Source: Anabaena minutissima FACHB-250 (GTDB lineage Bacteria > Cyanobacteriota > Cyanobacteriia > Cyanobacteriales > Nostocaceae). Taken from it: a stretch of DNA of 64,000 bases. The notes beneath the pieces are model-generated. The model was given only the letters and a program-made list of their open reading frames with translations, was not told the origin of the DNA and ran no database searches. This document shows positions 35,054-44,223 of this stretch, one piece after another (positions within the stretch are counted from its first letter, which is position 1; every line of letters starts with the position of its first letter). Location: assembly GCF_014697125.1 (NCBI RefSeq), contig NZ_JACJRG010000021.1, forward strand, positions 1-64,000, read 5' to 3'. The translations under genes were made by a program, and so were the position numbers.

Positions 35054-35821
35054 GTGCCAGCAGTTTATCAAGCAGAACGGACAATTTCCGCCGTATTTAA
35101 AGAACAGAAGCAAGTCGATGATGTAATTCGTCGTTTATTAGATAGAGGTGTACCCAGAGATCATATTTCGGTCATGGGTAGAAACTTCCAGTCAGAAACT
35201 CGCATTGCAGGATTTATCTCTAAAAGAGATGTAATTCTGGGAGGTTTAAGAACAGGGGCAATATTTGGTTCTTTGTTTGGTTCATTTCTCAGCTTGCTGA
35301 CAGGTGTCGGTGTACTGTTTATTCCTTTTGTCGGCCCTATTGTGGCAGCCGGCCCCATTAGTGCCTTGTTGTTAGGGGCTGCTAGTGGTGCGATCGCAGG
35401 TAGTGCTGGTGCGGGTTTAGTATCAGTTTTGACTACCTTGGGAATGCCTGAAGATAAAGCCGCCATCTACCAAACCCGCCTGCAAGCCGGCGAATTTTTA
35501 CTCATGGTAGAAGTCCCAAGCGATCGCGCTGGTGAATTTCAGTTACTACTCGAAAGTGCTGGTGCAGAAGAAATTAATACCATTGACAAAACTTTAACTC
35601 ATCCCTGTCCAGGGCCTTGCAACAGTCCAGAAGACTTGTCTCCTGAAGTTCGTTCTCACCTTTCATCAGAAGCTCAAAACACATTTATTCAACGCTATAA
35701 CGCGGTGTTAAATGAAACTAGTGATGAGTTTACAGCTGAACAAGCAGCTTGGGCAGATGTCCATCAAAAATTTGATGAAGATGAAAACGGTGTTTGGTCA
35801 AAAGCTAAAGTTGGTGTTTAA
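35054..35821 (+). CDS. Stress-type glycine-rich membrane protein with ChaB-like C-terminus
   Basis: A 255-residue protein with a GTG start and AAGGAG 7 bases ahead. The N-terminal ~55 residues resemble the heat-induced YflT/GsiB-like fold (FKEQKQVDDVIRRLLDRGV). Two glycine/alanine-rich hydrophobic helices follow (about 68-90 and 100-130). The end (LSSEAQNTFIQRYNAVLNE … AAWADVHQKFDEDENG-W) fits the ChaB domain. The whole looks like a fusion of two stress-linked modules around a membrane hairpin. The function is unknown. It lies among Dps, CsbD and GlsB genes. Confidence 0.75.
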   Translation: MPAVYQAERTISAVFKEQKQVDDVIRRLLDRGVPRDHISVMGRNFQSETRIAGFISKRDVILGGLRTGAIFGSLFGSFLSLLTGVGVLFIPFVGPIVAAGPISALLLGAASGAIAGSAGAGLVSVLTTLGMPEDKAAIYQTRLQAGEFLLMVEVPSDRAGEFQLLLESAGAEEINTIDKTLTHPCPGPCNSPEDLSPEVRSHLSSEAQNTFIQRYNAVLNETSDEFTAEQAAWADVHQKFDEDENGVWSKAKVGV

Positions 35822-35865
35822 GCTATTGTTTTAGCTTTAGGGATTATATTTGTGTAATCTATGAG

Positions 35866-35899
35866 GAATGGTTGATGAACTTTAGTTCATCAACCATTC
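35866..35899. terminator. Perfect 15-bp hairpin GAATGGTTGATGAAC
   Basis: GAATGGTTGATGAAC pairs with GTTCATCAACCATTC across a 4-base loop, 44 bp after the ChaB-like gene. It is suited to end that transcript, although no T-run follows. Confidence 0.65.
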
Positions 35900-36037
35900 A
35901 CTATTTCTGCTATTCTTCATCTATCTTAGGTGATTAAATAATAGATCAGATGATCTATCTAGTGGTAGTTATAAAAAATATTTGATTCTGATAATTTATC
36001 TTATGTGAATGGTTCTAAAATTTTGAGGTTATTTAAT

Positions 36038-36220
36038 ATGAGTAATGAAAAAAGAGTTGAAGCAACAATCAAAAATATTGAAGGCAAACTACAAGAAGGA
36101 ATTGGCGAAATTACTGGAAACCCATCTGATAGAGCAGAAGGCAAAGCAAAGCAAGTTGAAGCTCAAGTAATTCATACTACAGAAAACATCAAAGACGAGT
36201 TAAAGAAAGCTATTGACTAA
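36038..36220 (+). CDS. CsbD-family stress protein
   Basis: A 60-residue hydrophilic protein. KIEG-like NIEGKLQEGIGEITGNPSDRAEGKAKQ is the CsbD signature, and VEAQVIHTTENIKDEL forms the second helix. CsbD proteins are general-stress proteins of unknown mechanism, under sigma-B in Bacillus. The start MSNEKRVEA at 36038 is chosen from family length; TTGAGG lies 10-15 bases ahead. It is followed by an intrinsic terminator at 36382. Confidence 0.85.
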   Translation: MSNEKRVEATIKNIEGKLQEGIGEITGNPSDRAEGKAKQVEAQVIHTTENIKDELKKAID

Positions 36221-36381
36221 TCAGTCAAAAAGCAGAAATCAAACAAATTTATTTGAAAATGCTGTTTAGTATGGCGGAGCGCAAGCCTATGCTGAATAAA
36301 AATCCCCATCCCTAGTAAAATTTTCATGCTTGGCTGTGAAACTAGTTTCATCAGGACTACTTTCTGCCAGCTTAATTTTTG

Positions 36382-36416
36382 ACTCCACTCTTTATACAAA
36401 GCAGTGGAGTTTTTAT
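36382..36416 (+). terminator. Intrinsic terminator after csbD
   Basis: ACTCCACT and AGTGGAGT form an 8-bp stem followed by TTTTTAT. Good plus-strand Rho-independent terminator. Confidence 0.7.
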
Positions 36417-36484
36417 ATTTTATGTAATTAAATAAAGGTTAGTTGAGAATAAATTCACTCTAACCATAAGAATTTTATACTTTC

Positions 36485-36757
36485 TTAGTGACTGGTACGT
36501 CCAGTTATTAAACCCCAGATAAAAATAGCAATTATTGCACCGATAATAGCAACAATGAGACCAGGAATACTGAGAGTAGCTGCGGTCAGTTGTAGTCTTC
36601 CTGTTTCTAAAAGAGTGACTATAGTACCGCCAATTAAAGCACCAATGATACCTAAAATCATTGCTGACACGATACCACCGCCCTGACGACCAGGATAAAT
36701 AGCCTTGGCGATCGCTCCGGCAATAATACCAAGAATTATCCAAGCGATAATGTTCAT
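36485..36757 (-). CDS. GlsB/YeaQ/YmgE-family membrane protein
   Basis: A 90-residue protein with three hydrophobic helices (about 3-20, 28-48, 62-83) and the family GRQGGGIVSAMILGIIGALIGG motif near residue 23-45. These small proteins are stress-inducible in several bacteria; the mechanism is unknown. It is convergent with csbD and belongs to the stress cluster by location. The ATG at 36757 is the usual family start (MNIIAWIILGIIAG). Confidence 0.88.
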   Translation of the reverse strand: MNIIAWIILGIIAGAIAKAIYPGRQGGGIVSAMILGIIGALIGGTIVTLLETGRLQLTAATLSIPGLIVAIIGAIIAIFIWGLITGRTSH

Positions 36758-37225
36758 AATTTAATTTTGTAAAACACTTACCAGTAATTTATTAATTAAA
36801 TTCTGTTTTTCCTTCTGCCTGAGGAAATAAGTATTAATCACTATAGTAATCTATCAAGTTAGTTTTTACGGTTCGTAGTAAAGACTTTAATCCTTACTAC
36901 AAAAAAGCTTATCCCTCAATTCAAATTTGATGACCTAATAGTAATCTGCTGTGATTTTTGTTCACGTAGTGTGGTGTAGCCATACTCGTTTTGCGTAGAT
37001 AGGGATTAGGGAATGAGCCTGTGCAAGTTTTACGGAGTCGGCGATCGCCACTAGATTAATAAATACAAAAGTATTACTTAGCACCCCAAAGATAGAATGA
37101 TCAATATTATTTTTAAAATTGTTTAATACTACAATTGACGTTTATAATTTTCAGGAAGTATTTCTAAAGAGGTAAACATTGTCAACCTCATTTAGAAGCT
37201 TTTAAAACCTTTTTCAGGGAAATTA
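36758..37225. other. Intergenic region with second MITE copy
   Basis: No gene seen. It contains the shortened MITE (36843-36943) and otherwise AT-rich sequence ahead of the AmpG-like gene. Confidence 0.6.
36843..36943. mobile_element. MITE-like element, shortened copy
   Basis: Matches the element at 8155-8277 from CTATCAAGTTAGTTTT through GTTCGTAGTAA… to AATTTGATGACCTAATAG. Part of the internal palindrome (about 22 bases) is missing. Confidence 0.65.
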
Positions 37226-38485
37226 ATGCGGAATCATTCTAAATCTTCCCCTTGGGAATATATCCCCACCCTATATTTTACTTCTGGTGTACCTTACGTC
37301 ATTATCAACACTGTTTCTGTTATCTTTTACAAAAAACTTGGTATAAGTAACTCACAAATTGCCTTATGGACTAGCTTTCTGTATCTACCTTGGGTAATCA
37401 AGATGTTTTGGGGGCCAATTGTAGATATTTACTCAACAAAAAGGAAATGGATGCTTTCTACCCAGTTAGCAATGTGTTGCTGTTTGGGTATAGTAGCTTT
37501 TTGTTTACAATTGCCAAATTTCTTTTTTATCTCCCTGGCTGCTTTGACATTAGGAGCATTTATTTCAGCAACTTATGACATAGCTACAGATGGCTTTTAT
37601 CTTTTAGCCTTAACTCCAGAAAAACAAGCCTTCTTTTCTGGTATTCGCTCATTATTTTATAGACTGGCTGTTATCTTCGGCTCTGGGTTTTTAGTGATTA
37701 TAGCTGGTTTACTTGAAGGATACCTAAATAATATTCCCTTAAGTTGGACTGTAGCAATTGGGTTTTCTGCCGTCATACTGGCAATACTGTTTATCTTTCA
37801 TCGTCTAGTTCTACCCTTGCCGGAGTCTGATCAACCCAGACAGCCTAAAGAAATTAATCAGATACCATTTATCAAAATTATTACTTCCTATTTTCAGCAA
37901 GAAAAGATTTTCGCTATCTTAGCTTTTATATTGCTCTATCGATTAGGTGAAGCAATGCTTGTGAAAATAGCCTCCTTATTTCTGTTAGATAACCCAGAGG
38001 TAGGTGGACTAGCGTTAAATACATCAGAAGTTGGTTTAGTATATGGCACATTTGGCGTAGTATCTCTAATTTTTGGTGGCATACTTGGTGGTTTAGTAAT
38101 AGCTAGATATGGGTTAAAAAAATGTATATTGCCTATGGCTTTAGCTTTGAATTTACCAGATTTATTTTATGTCTACATGGCTTATACTAAACCTTCAATG
38201 AAATTAGTCTATCCCCTAGTTTCTTTAGAACAATTCGGCTATGGTTTTGGGTTTACGGCTTTTACTGTGTATTTAATGTACATTTCCCAAGGAGAATATA
38301 AAACTTCTCACTTCGCCATATCTACAGGCATTATGGCATTAGGAATGATGCTACCGGGGATAGTTAGCGGCTATTTGCAAAATTCATTAGGATATCCCTT
38401 ATTTTTTGTTCTGGTTTGTCTCCTGACAATCCCTGGAATGATGACTTTATTTTTCATCCCTTTAAAAGCAGATAGGCGAAATTAA
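37226..38485 (+). CDS. AmpG-like MFS transporter
   Basis: A 419-residue inner-membrane protein with about 12 helices. The opening PTLYFTSGVPYVIINTVSVIF and the SNSQIALWTSFLYLPWVIKMFWGPIVD segment resemble AmpG-type muropeptide permeases (MFS family). ATYDIATDGFYL near residue 115 is the AmpG-like Q/D-A-x-D motif region. The next gene, 83 bp away on the same strand, encodes a BadF-type GlcNAc kinase; together they suggest import and phosphorylation of cell-wall amino sugars. That link is inferred; the substrate has not been shown. Confidence 0.75.
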   Translation: MRNHSKSSPWEYIPTLYFTSGVPYVIINTVSVIFYKKLGISNSQIALWTSFLYLPWVIKMFWGPIVDIYSTKRKWMLSTQLAMCCCLGIVAFCLQLPNFFFISLAALTLGAFISATYDIATDGFYLLALTPEKQAFFSGIRSLFYRLAVIFGSGFLVIIAGLLEGYLNNIPLSWTVAIGFSAVILAILFIFHRLVLPLPESDQPRQPKEINQIPFIKIITSYFQQEKIFAILAFILLYRLGEAMLVKIASLFLLDNPEVGGLALNTSEVGLVYGTFGVVSLIFGGILGGLVIARYGLKKCILPMALALNLPDLFYVYMAYTKPSMKLVYPLVSLEQFGYGFGFTAFTVYLMYISQGEYKTSHFAISTGIMALGMMLPGIVSGYLQNSLGYPLFFVLVCLLTIPGMMTLFFIPLKADRRN

Positions 38486-38488
38486 ATT

Positions 38489-38545
38489 TGTAGTAAGGAC
38501 TTTATTCCTGATTTATCTAAGCAATAAAATCCTGACTACAAATAC
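38489..38545. repeat. Dispersed GTAGTAAGGACTTTA palindrome
   Basis: TTTGTAGTAAGGACTTTATTCC and the complementary ATAAAATCCTGACTACAAA lie in the gap between the transporter and kinase genes. It is part of the family seen at 701 and elsewhere, and might form an RNA hairpin inside a shared transcript. Confidence 0.75.
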
Positions 38546-38568
38546 AATAATTAAGAGTACAAAAAACT

Positions 38569-39537
38569 ATGCGTTATGTCTTAGGAATAGACGGCGGCGG
38601 TAGCAAAACCGTGTGTATCTTAATGGATGATACACATCAAATAATTGGTCGCGGTCAAGCAGGTGCAGCAAACTATCAGAGTATAGGCAAAGCAGCAGCA
38701 TTGAAATCTATTGAATCGGCAATTTATCAAGCAGCGAATGAAGCATTAACATTAGCAAATTCACTCAAAATTACCTCGCTATGTCTTGGTTTAGCTGGTG
38801 TCAGTCGTGCCGAAGATATTAAAATAGTCAAAGATATAGTCAAAGAATTACAAAACAATCAATCTTTACCTATTATTTGGGATTTTCAGCCATCTAATAT
38901 TGTTATTTGTAATGATGCTTTGATTGCTTTAGTTGGCGGAATTGGTCATGCTGTAGGAATTGTCGTCGCAGTGGGTACTGGTTCTATAGTTTTTGGTCGT
39001 AATTCTCAGGGAGGAACTAAGCGAGTAGGTGGCTGGGGGTATATTTTAGGCGATGAAGGTAGTGCCTATCAAATTGCTGTTGCCGGGATGCAAGCAGCAT
39101 TAAAAGCTTATGATGGACGGGAAAAATACACCAGACTTGTAGAAGATTTTCAACAGCATTTGAATTTGGCAAGTATCGAAGATTTAATTGAAGTCATCTA
39201 TCGCCGGGGGTGGGGAGTCAAACAAATAGCTGCTTTAGCACCAATTGTAGATTTAGCCGCCGCCTCTGGTGATGAAGTAGCTAATCATCTCATTGATGAT
39301 GCTGTCCAAGAATTAGTAAAAGCAACATCTACAGTAATTGAAGCAATTTTCAACTCTGACTCAGTGTTTGAAATAGTCACAACAGGAAGTGTATGGCGGG
39401 GTAAATGTGAGATGCAAGCGAGATTTAATACATCTATTGTGAAGAAATACCCTCAAGTAAATATCATCTTTCCTCGTTATGAACCTGCTTATGGTGCTGG
39501 TTTGTTGGCTTTGCAGAGACTAGTAAAAACAGAATAA
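38569..39537 (+). CDS. BadF/BadG-type ATPase, probable N-acetylglucosamine kinase
   Basis: A 322-residue sugar-kinase-fold protein. The phosphate-1 motif LGIDGGGSKTVCILMDD starts at residue 4, GAANYQSIG follows near residue 32, and GTGSIVFGRN near 140 is the phosphate-2 region, with GGWGYILGDEGSAY just after it. These are the features of bacterial GlcNAc kinases of the BadF group. It probably phosphorylates amino sugars delivered by the AmpG-like protein encoded just upstream. The ATG at 38569 gives normal length. Other BadF relatives activate CoA dehydratases, but their Cys pair is absent here. Confidence 0.82.
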   Translation: MRYVLGIDGGGSKTVCILMDDTHQIIGRGQAGAANYQSIGKAAALKSIESAIYQAANEALTLANSLKITSLCLGLAGVSRAEDIKIVKDIVKELQNNQSLPIIWDFQPSNIVICNDALIALVGGIGHAVGIVVAVGTGSIVFGRNSQGGTKRVGGWGYILGDEGSAYQIAVAGMQAALKAYDGREKYTRLVEDFQQHLNLASIEDLIEVIYRRGWGVKQIAALAPIVDLAAASGDEVANHLIDDAVQELVKATSTVIEAIFNSDSVFEIVTTGSVWRGKCEMQARFNTSIVKKYPQVNIIFPRYEPAYGAGLLALQRLVKTE

Positions 39538-39547
39538 TAACGCCGTC

Positions 39548-40600
39548 TTAAGGTGATACCCGCCAAATTTTTACAGTCTCATCTCCACCACTACTGACAA
39601 GAGTTTTACCATCAGGACTAAAGGCCAGAGAGAAAACCCCAAATATATGTCCCTTGAGACTGCGAATTTCTTCTCCTGTTGTGACATTCCACAGTTTAAT
39701 ATCGTTGTCTCCAACGCCATGACTGATGCTTTGAGTTGCGTTAGTTGCACTTGCGAGAATTTGACCATTAGGATGAAAGCTCAAAGAGTTAGCACTAAGG
39801 CCTTGTAAGGTGCGGATTTCTTGTCCTGTTGTGAGATTCCACAGCTTGATAGTGTTATCATTGGCAGCACTAGCAAGAGTTTTGCTATCAGAACTAAAAG
39901 CGATCGCTCGCAATGTAGATGAATGTCCTGTTAGAGTGCGTACTTTTGTACCTGTTTCTACATCCCAGAGTTTGATAGTTTTATCTATTTCCCAACTAGG
40001 ACTAGCAATAGTCTTACCATCAGGACTCAAAGCTATGGAAGTAATCTTGAGTTCATCTTCTTTTATGGTATGGATTTTTTTACCTGTGGCTATATTCCAG
40101 ATTTTAATAGTATTATCCCAGCCACCACTAATTAGCTTTTTACTGTCAGGGGTAAAAACTACGGAATTAATCCCCAAGTTATGTCCTCTGAGAGTAAGTA
40201 TTTCTTTTCTTGTTCTCAGATCCCATAGTTTGATAGTGTCATCACTACCACCACTAGCCAAAATTTTGCCATCTGGACTGATGACTGCCGAATTAACACC
40301 CCAAGAATTTCCACTGAGAATATCAATTTCTTCTCCCGTTTTTAGGTTATAGAGTTGGATATTTTTTCCGCTACTAATAGTAATAGTTTGTCCATCAGGA
40401 CTGAAATCGATAGAATCAGCTGTAGAATTTACAGGTAAGGCTTTTTCTAAAAAGAAACTACTAGGCAAGCTATTAATTAAATATATGGGATTGGCAATAA
40501 ATCTATAGCGAAAATAACTATATGAAGAAGTAATAAATAATCCCAACATTAAGGCGGTAACACCTTGTAATAATCTTTGTCGAAACTTGAAGACAAGCAT
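39548..40600 (-). CDS. WD40 beta-propeller protein
   Basis: A 350-residue protein with an N-terminal hydrophobic segment (about 10-28) and seven WD40 repeats from about residue 60 to the end. Each shows the pattern S-P-D-G-K…D-x-T-I-K-L-W-(D/N), for example SGGSDDTIKLWDLRT and SAANDNTIKLWNLTT. WD40 propellers are scaffolds for protein contacts; the N-terminal anchor would place this one on a membrane, facing either side. No kinase or other effector domain is fused, unlike many cyanobacterial WD40 proteins. It converges with the kinase gene, 10 bp between the stops. Confidence 0.9.
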   Translation of the reverse strand: MLVFKFRQRLLQGVTALMLGLFITSSYSYFRYRFIANPIYLINSLPSSFFLEKALPVNSTADSIDFSPDGQTITISSGKNIQLYNLKTGEEIDILSGNSWGVNSAVISPDGKILASGGSDDTIKLWDLRTRKEILTLRGHNLGINSVVFTPDSKKLISGGWDNTIKIWNIATGKKIHTIKEDELKITSIALSPDGKTIASPSWEIDKTIKLWDVETGTKVRTLTGHSSTLRAIAFSSDSKTLASAANDNTIKLWNLTTGQEIRTLQGLSANSLSFHPNGQILASATNATQSISHGVGDNDIKLWNVTTGEEIRSLKGHIFGVFSLAFSPDGKTLVSSGGDETVKIWRVSP

Positions 40601-41231
40601 AATTTTACTCTGCTTAAAGATTTTGAGAAGCAGAAATTATTCTTTTTTATCTGCTTTAAGAAGTTACTACTGCTTAACACCGGGTATTTACGGAAAGAAT
40701 GGCTGATCTGCGTGATAACTAGTTATTAGTTGCTTGTTTGCTGTATAAGTAGAACGGCATAAATTAATTAAAGGTTTGTAGTAAGGACTTTAGTCCTTCT
40801 TTCACTTGGCTATTTCCTACTCGCAGCCTATCGCGTTGCGCACACCACGCAAGTTAGTTCAATAAATTCAGGACTTACGCAAGTGTCACAATCGATGGTT
40901 GGTGCGTGACGCTATGAGTCTCATGACTACGTTCAAATACTTTCGCAGCGTCACACAACGGCAATAAAGCGGGAGGAAAATCCACACCGCTTTTTGCCTC
41001 CCCTACATGAAAAATATGCCAGTTGCGTAAGTCCTAAATGAGTTAAGGGGATAGATGACAAGCACCTACCCCCAAATAGCTGCCCAGATGACGAACCTGG
41101 AACTTTAGAATCTGGTATCTAATAAACCCAGTATCAGCCGTGATATATTGATTGTCACTGGGAGAGATACGGATTTAACAGATTTTTGTGAACAGATGAT
41201 ACTGATAAGTAGTTGTGCAAAATTAAATTCA
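40601..41231. other. Intergenic region with a 166-bp MITE
   Basis: No gene seen. It contains half of a GTAGTAAGGACTTTAGTCC palindrome at 40772-40800 and the inverted-repeat element at 40870-41035. Confidence 0.65.
40870..41035. mobile_element. 166-bp MITE with 13-bp perfect terminal repeats
   Basis: The ends AGGACTTACGCAA and TTGCGTAAGTCCT are perfect inverted repeats. The interior has no open reading frame of note. GGACTTACGC-type termini are known from IS elements of Nostoc genomes, so this may be a deletion derivative that is moved in trans. Confidence 0.75.
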
Positions 41232-42479
41232 TTAAAATTTAGACTTCGCCAAAAGTGCTGTTCCATAGGCGGCTTCTGTATTCACAGACGAGACTACTGG
41301 CACTTTTAAACACTGTTGACGAATTGCAGCCCAAGTAGGGTTTTTTGCCCCTCCACCGGCTGTATAGACTCGATTTAAGCTATCAGAACCTAATTGTTGT
41401 AATAATTCATAGCCTCGCGCTTCTATACGAGCGATACTTTCTAACAAGCCATGTAGAAATTCCACTGGATGATCTGGGCGTGGTGTGAGTCGTGGGAGTA
41501 AATTGGGATCGTTAATAGGGAAGCGTTCCCCTGCTTTCAACAAGGGATAATAATCTAACTTACTGGCCTGAGAACTATCAATTTCACGACTCAGATTTTC
41601 TAACTCTGCATCAGTGAAAAATTCCCTTAACACCGCACCTCCAGTATTAGAAGCACCTCCTGTCAGCCACAAATCACCCAGGCGATGGCTGTAGATACCA
41701 TATCGCGAATCTTCTACACGGGTACGACTCAAAAGTTTGAGTACCAAAGTTGAACCCAGGGAAGTCACGGCTTGCCCTGGCGATGTTGCGCCACTGGCTA
41801 AAAAGGCCGCAATACTATCAGTAGTGCCAGCACAAACTAAACAATTAGGAGGAAACAAAAACTGATTGGCAATTTCAGGACGTAATTCTGCTATGGGAGT
41901 CCCAGGCGTTAATACTTGCGGTAGTTGAATCGGTAGTTGCAGACTTGTCAGCCATTCTGGGTATTGTAATTGTTCCACGTCATAACCCAGCTTTAAAGCA
42001 TTGTGGTAGTCACTGATTCCCAACTGGCCATGCAGCAGAAATCCCAACAAATCGGTTTGATGTAAGAAATATCTCGCTTCGCTAAAAGTGGGTAATTGCA
42101 TCATCCAAAAAAGTTTAGCCAAGCTGGAGGTTGAACTTAAGACGGTATGATTTGGCGGTGCTATCTGGCTCAATTTATCCAGCACCAATGATCCCCGCGC
42201 GTCGTTGTAGAGTAAGGGTGTAGATATGGGGTTGCCTGCATCATCGCACAATAACACAGTTGAGGAAGTACCGTTAATAGCGATCGCTCTCATTTCTCGC
42301 CGCCAATTCTCAGGTATTTGCGCCAGCAGCGTCCATAATGCCGTCTCCCATGATGTTACATCAGCGATCGCCCCTGTTGCCCAAGGATATCGTACTTGTG
42401 TCTGGATTTGGGCTACTTCATCAATTACCACTGCCCTCACCCCAGAAGTACCAAAGTCGATCCCCAAATAAAAACTCAT
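41232..42479 (-). CDS. FGGY-family carbohydrate kinase
   Basis: A 415-residue sugar kinase. YLGIDFGTSGVRAVVID at residue 4 is the phosphate-1 motif; INGTSSTVLLCD near residue 68, VCAGTTDSIAAFLASG near 218, and the C-terminal GGGAKNPTWAAIRQQCL near 372 are standard FGGY parts. It is shorter than typical xylulokinase (about 480-500) and resembles the compact cyanobacterial/plant-type kinases, one of which acts on D-ribulose. The exact sugar is inferred and uncertain. It is divergent from psaM, sharing a 160-bp region with it. Confidence 0.85.
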   Translation of the reverse strand: MSFYLGIDFGTSGVRAVVIDEVAQIQTQVRYPWATGAIADVTSWETALWTLLAQIPENWRREMRAIAINGTSSTVLLCDDAGNPISTPLLYNDARGSLVLDKLSQIAPPNHTVLSSTSSLAKLFWMMQLPTFSEARYFLHQTDLLGFLLHGQLGISDYHNALKLGYDVEQLQYPEWLTSLQLPIQLPQVLTPGTPIAELRPEIANQFLFPPNCLVCAGTTDSIAAFLASGATSPGQAVTSLGSTLVLKLLSRTRVEDSRYGIYSHRLGDLWLTGGASNTGGAVLREFFTDAELENLSREIDSSQASKLDYYPLLKAGERFPINDPNLLPRLTPRPDHPVEFLHGLLESIARIEARGYELLQQLGSDSLNRVYTAGGGAKNPTWAAIRQQCLKVPVVSSVNTEAAYGTALLAKSKF

Positions 42480-42638
42480 AGTTTTATAAATTTTTTTGCT
42501 GAAAAATAACCCAAACTACCGAATTCATCACGGATTTTGTTACAAGATGCAACAAGATGTTCCACAATTTTGGCAAAACAAGGAAAAGTAGTAAACGAAC
42601 TCTTAAAAATTAGTTTGACGCTCAGGAGGTTTACAACC

Positions 42639-42734
42639 ATGCCTATCTCTGACACTCAAGTTTACATTGCGCTAGTTGTAGCACTAATCCCAGGCATTCT
42701 CGCTTGGCGGTTAGCTACAGAACTTTACAAATAA
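42639..42734 (+). CDS. psaM: Photosystem I subunit XII
   Basis: A 31-residue protein, MPISDTQVYIALVVALIPG followed by ILAWRLATELYK. The single membrane helix and the ending ATELYK match PsaM, a small thylakoid subunit that helps photosystem I trimers form. CAGGAGG stands 8 bases ahead of the ATG. The longer open frame upstream is ignored because family length is fixed. A strong terminator hairpin follows at 42751. Confidence 0.93.
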   Translation: MPISDTQVYIALVVALIPGILAWRLATELYK

Positions 42735-42750
42735 CGCCACCATACGTTAT

Positions 42751-42786
42751 CAAGAGTGGAGTCTAATTATTTATGCTCCACTCTTG
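42751..42786 (+). terminator. Terminator after psaM
   Basis: CAAGAGTGGAG pairs with CTCCACTCTTG (11-bp perfect stem, 14-base loop), 16 bp after the psaM stop. Confidence 0.75.
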
Positions 42787-43809
42787 GAAGCATAAAACCA
42801 ATTCGCAATTCGCAACTCGCAATTCGCAATTAAACTAAGCCACCCACAAGGGGTGGGGTTTTTACCTACCTTGCGATACAAGGACTGTTTCGCCCACCAG
42901 GGGCGTTAGCGGAGCGGGACGTACCCCTCCGGGGAAGCAAGCTACGCGTCAGCGTCTCGGAGAGAAGTACGGTTTTGAACCTTCACTTTTTGATCAAAGC
43001 AGGAGTCGCGTCGCTGCGCTCCAGATTCAAAATTCAAAATACCCTACGGTTATTCTGAAACCTGAGTCAACCAATTTTAGATTTTGGATTTTAGATTTTG
43101 GATTGATCCCGACCACAAGGGTACGGGGCTTGGGGATTTTAGATTGAAGATTTTAGATTTTTCCACCCACTAGGGGTGGGGCTTGTACCCCAAAAAATCC
43201 ACTTATCGCAAATCCACTCATCCAAAATTCCGAGGGTCAAAAAGGCCTTTCAATCTTCGTCCAACGCCTAAACCCCCCTACACTTTTCACAAATAACTGG
43301 TATAATTTAAGACTAACTTTATTCAAAAACAACCTTATTAATACTGAAACAGTATAACTGAGATCATTAGCTAAAAGCTATGACAATCAATATAAATACA
43401 GACGTATTAACAGGTATTAGCAAATTAAAATTGACAATAGCAAGATTGTTTTGATACCTTGGAAGCAATTAGTCCCATCTGAATACAGGTAAAGACTAAA
43501 CAAGCACAAAAAAGTACATCATACAACAACTTGTGATTTACCGGTGAGAATACAGTTTGGAATTGACATTAATTACTAAAAGAATAATAATCCTGGCAGA
43601 TCAGGTGTAGTTTTCATAAATTGGTGGACAAATACCATTAAGTTAAACCAGTTACTTACGTGTGGTTTGTTTTTTTTGACAATTAACATACGTGTAGCAA
43701 TTTGGAAAAAATGAAGTAATATGTCAGCTAATCTTAGTCGTAATCATAGCTAATAGGCTCTTTATGACTTGCTTTATTCATCAGGAAATTTCTCTTTTTA
43801 AGAAGCATC
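42787..43809. other. 1-kb repeat-rich gap without a gene
   Basis: It holds TCGCAATT heptamer-like units (42798-42832), CCACCCACAAGGGGTGGGG hairpins near 42841 and 43161, GCGTTAGCGGAGCGGGACG near 42904, and ATTTTAGATTTTGG runs near 43075-43160. A 24-codon open frame begins at the ATG at 43379 but has no ribosome site or recognised similarity. Confidence 0.6.
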
Positions 43810-44223
43810 ATGAACGCTTTTCAACCTTCTAGACCTCCACAACAACCACCTATACAAAAACAACAAGCTATTCCTCGGCCAAAACGCCATCTTCGCCAAC
43901 GTTCTTACAAGGTGATGGCTGTAGAAGTTTCAGCCAAGGTAGCTGTCAATTTCGTTATTTCAGCAACAGCAATATCCGCATTAGTTCAACTTGTGCCAAA
44001 TCATTGGTCACAGCAAAGTAAATTACGAGAAATTAGTACAGAAGTTAAGCAAATAGAAAAACGCGTCAGTATTTTACAGGCAGAATTTAGCCGTAATTTT
44101 GATCCGCGCCAAACTAAAAGTGTTATGCAGCAACAAACATATAAATTTGAACCTGGTCAACGTCCGGTTGTTTTAACCAATCAATATGGACAGCAAATAG
44201 ACATCTCAGAGCCTTCACAATAA
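43810..44223 (+). CDS. Membrane-anchored coiled-coil protein
   Basis: A 137-residue protein with a basic, proline/glutamine-rich N-terminus (RPPQQPPIQKQQAIPRPKRHLRQRS), one hydrophobic segment (VAVNFVISATAISALVQLV, about 43-63) and a coiled coil (KLREISTEVKQIEKRVSILQAEF, about 73-97). The tail includes VVLTNQYGQQIDIS. It seems to be a conserved cyanobacterial type, possibly of the Slr1601 group; I am not sure. No motif assigns an activity. ATG at 43810, preceded by AAGAAGC. Confidence 0.6.
   Translation: MNAFQPSRPPQQPPIQKQQAIPRPKRHLRQRSYKVMAVEVSAKVAVNFVISATAISALVQLVPNHWSQQSKLREISTEVKQIEKRVSILQAEFSRNFDPRQTKSVMQQQTYKFEPGQRPVVLTNQYGQQIDISEPSQ

Noticed and set aside
36420..36743. Tyrosine/serine-rich open frame overlapping the GlsB-type gene
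   Set aside because: Other frame of the same strand; the GlsB frame has the recognised motif and helices.
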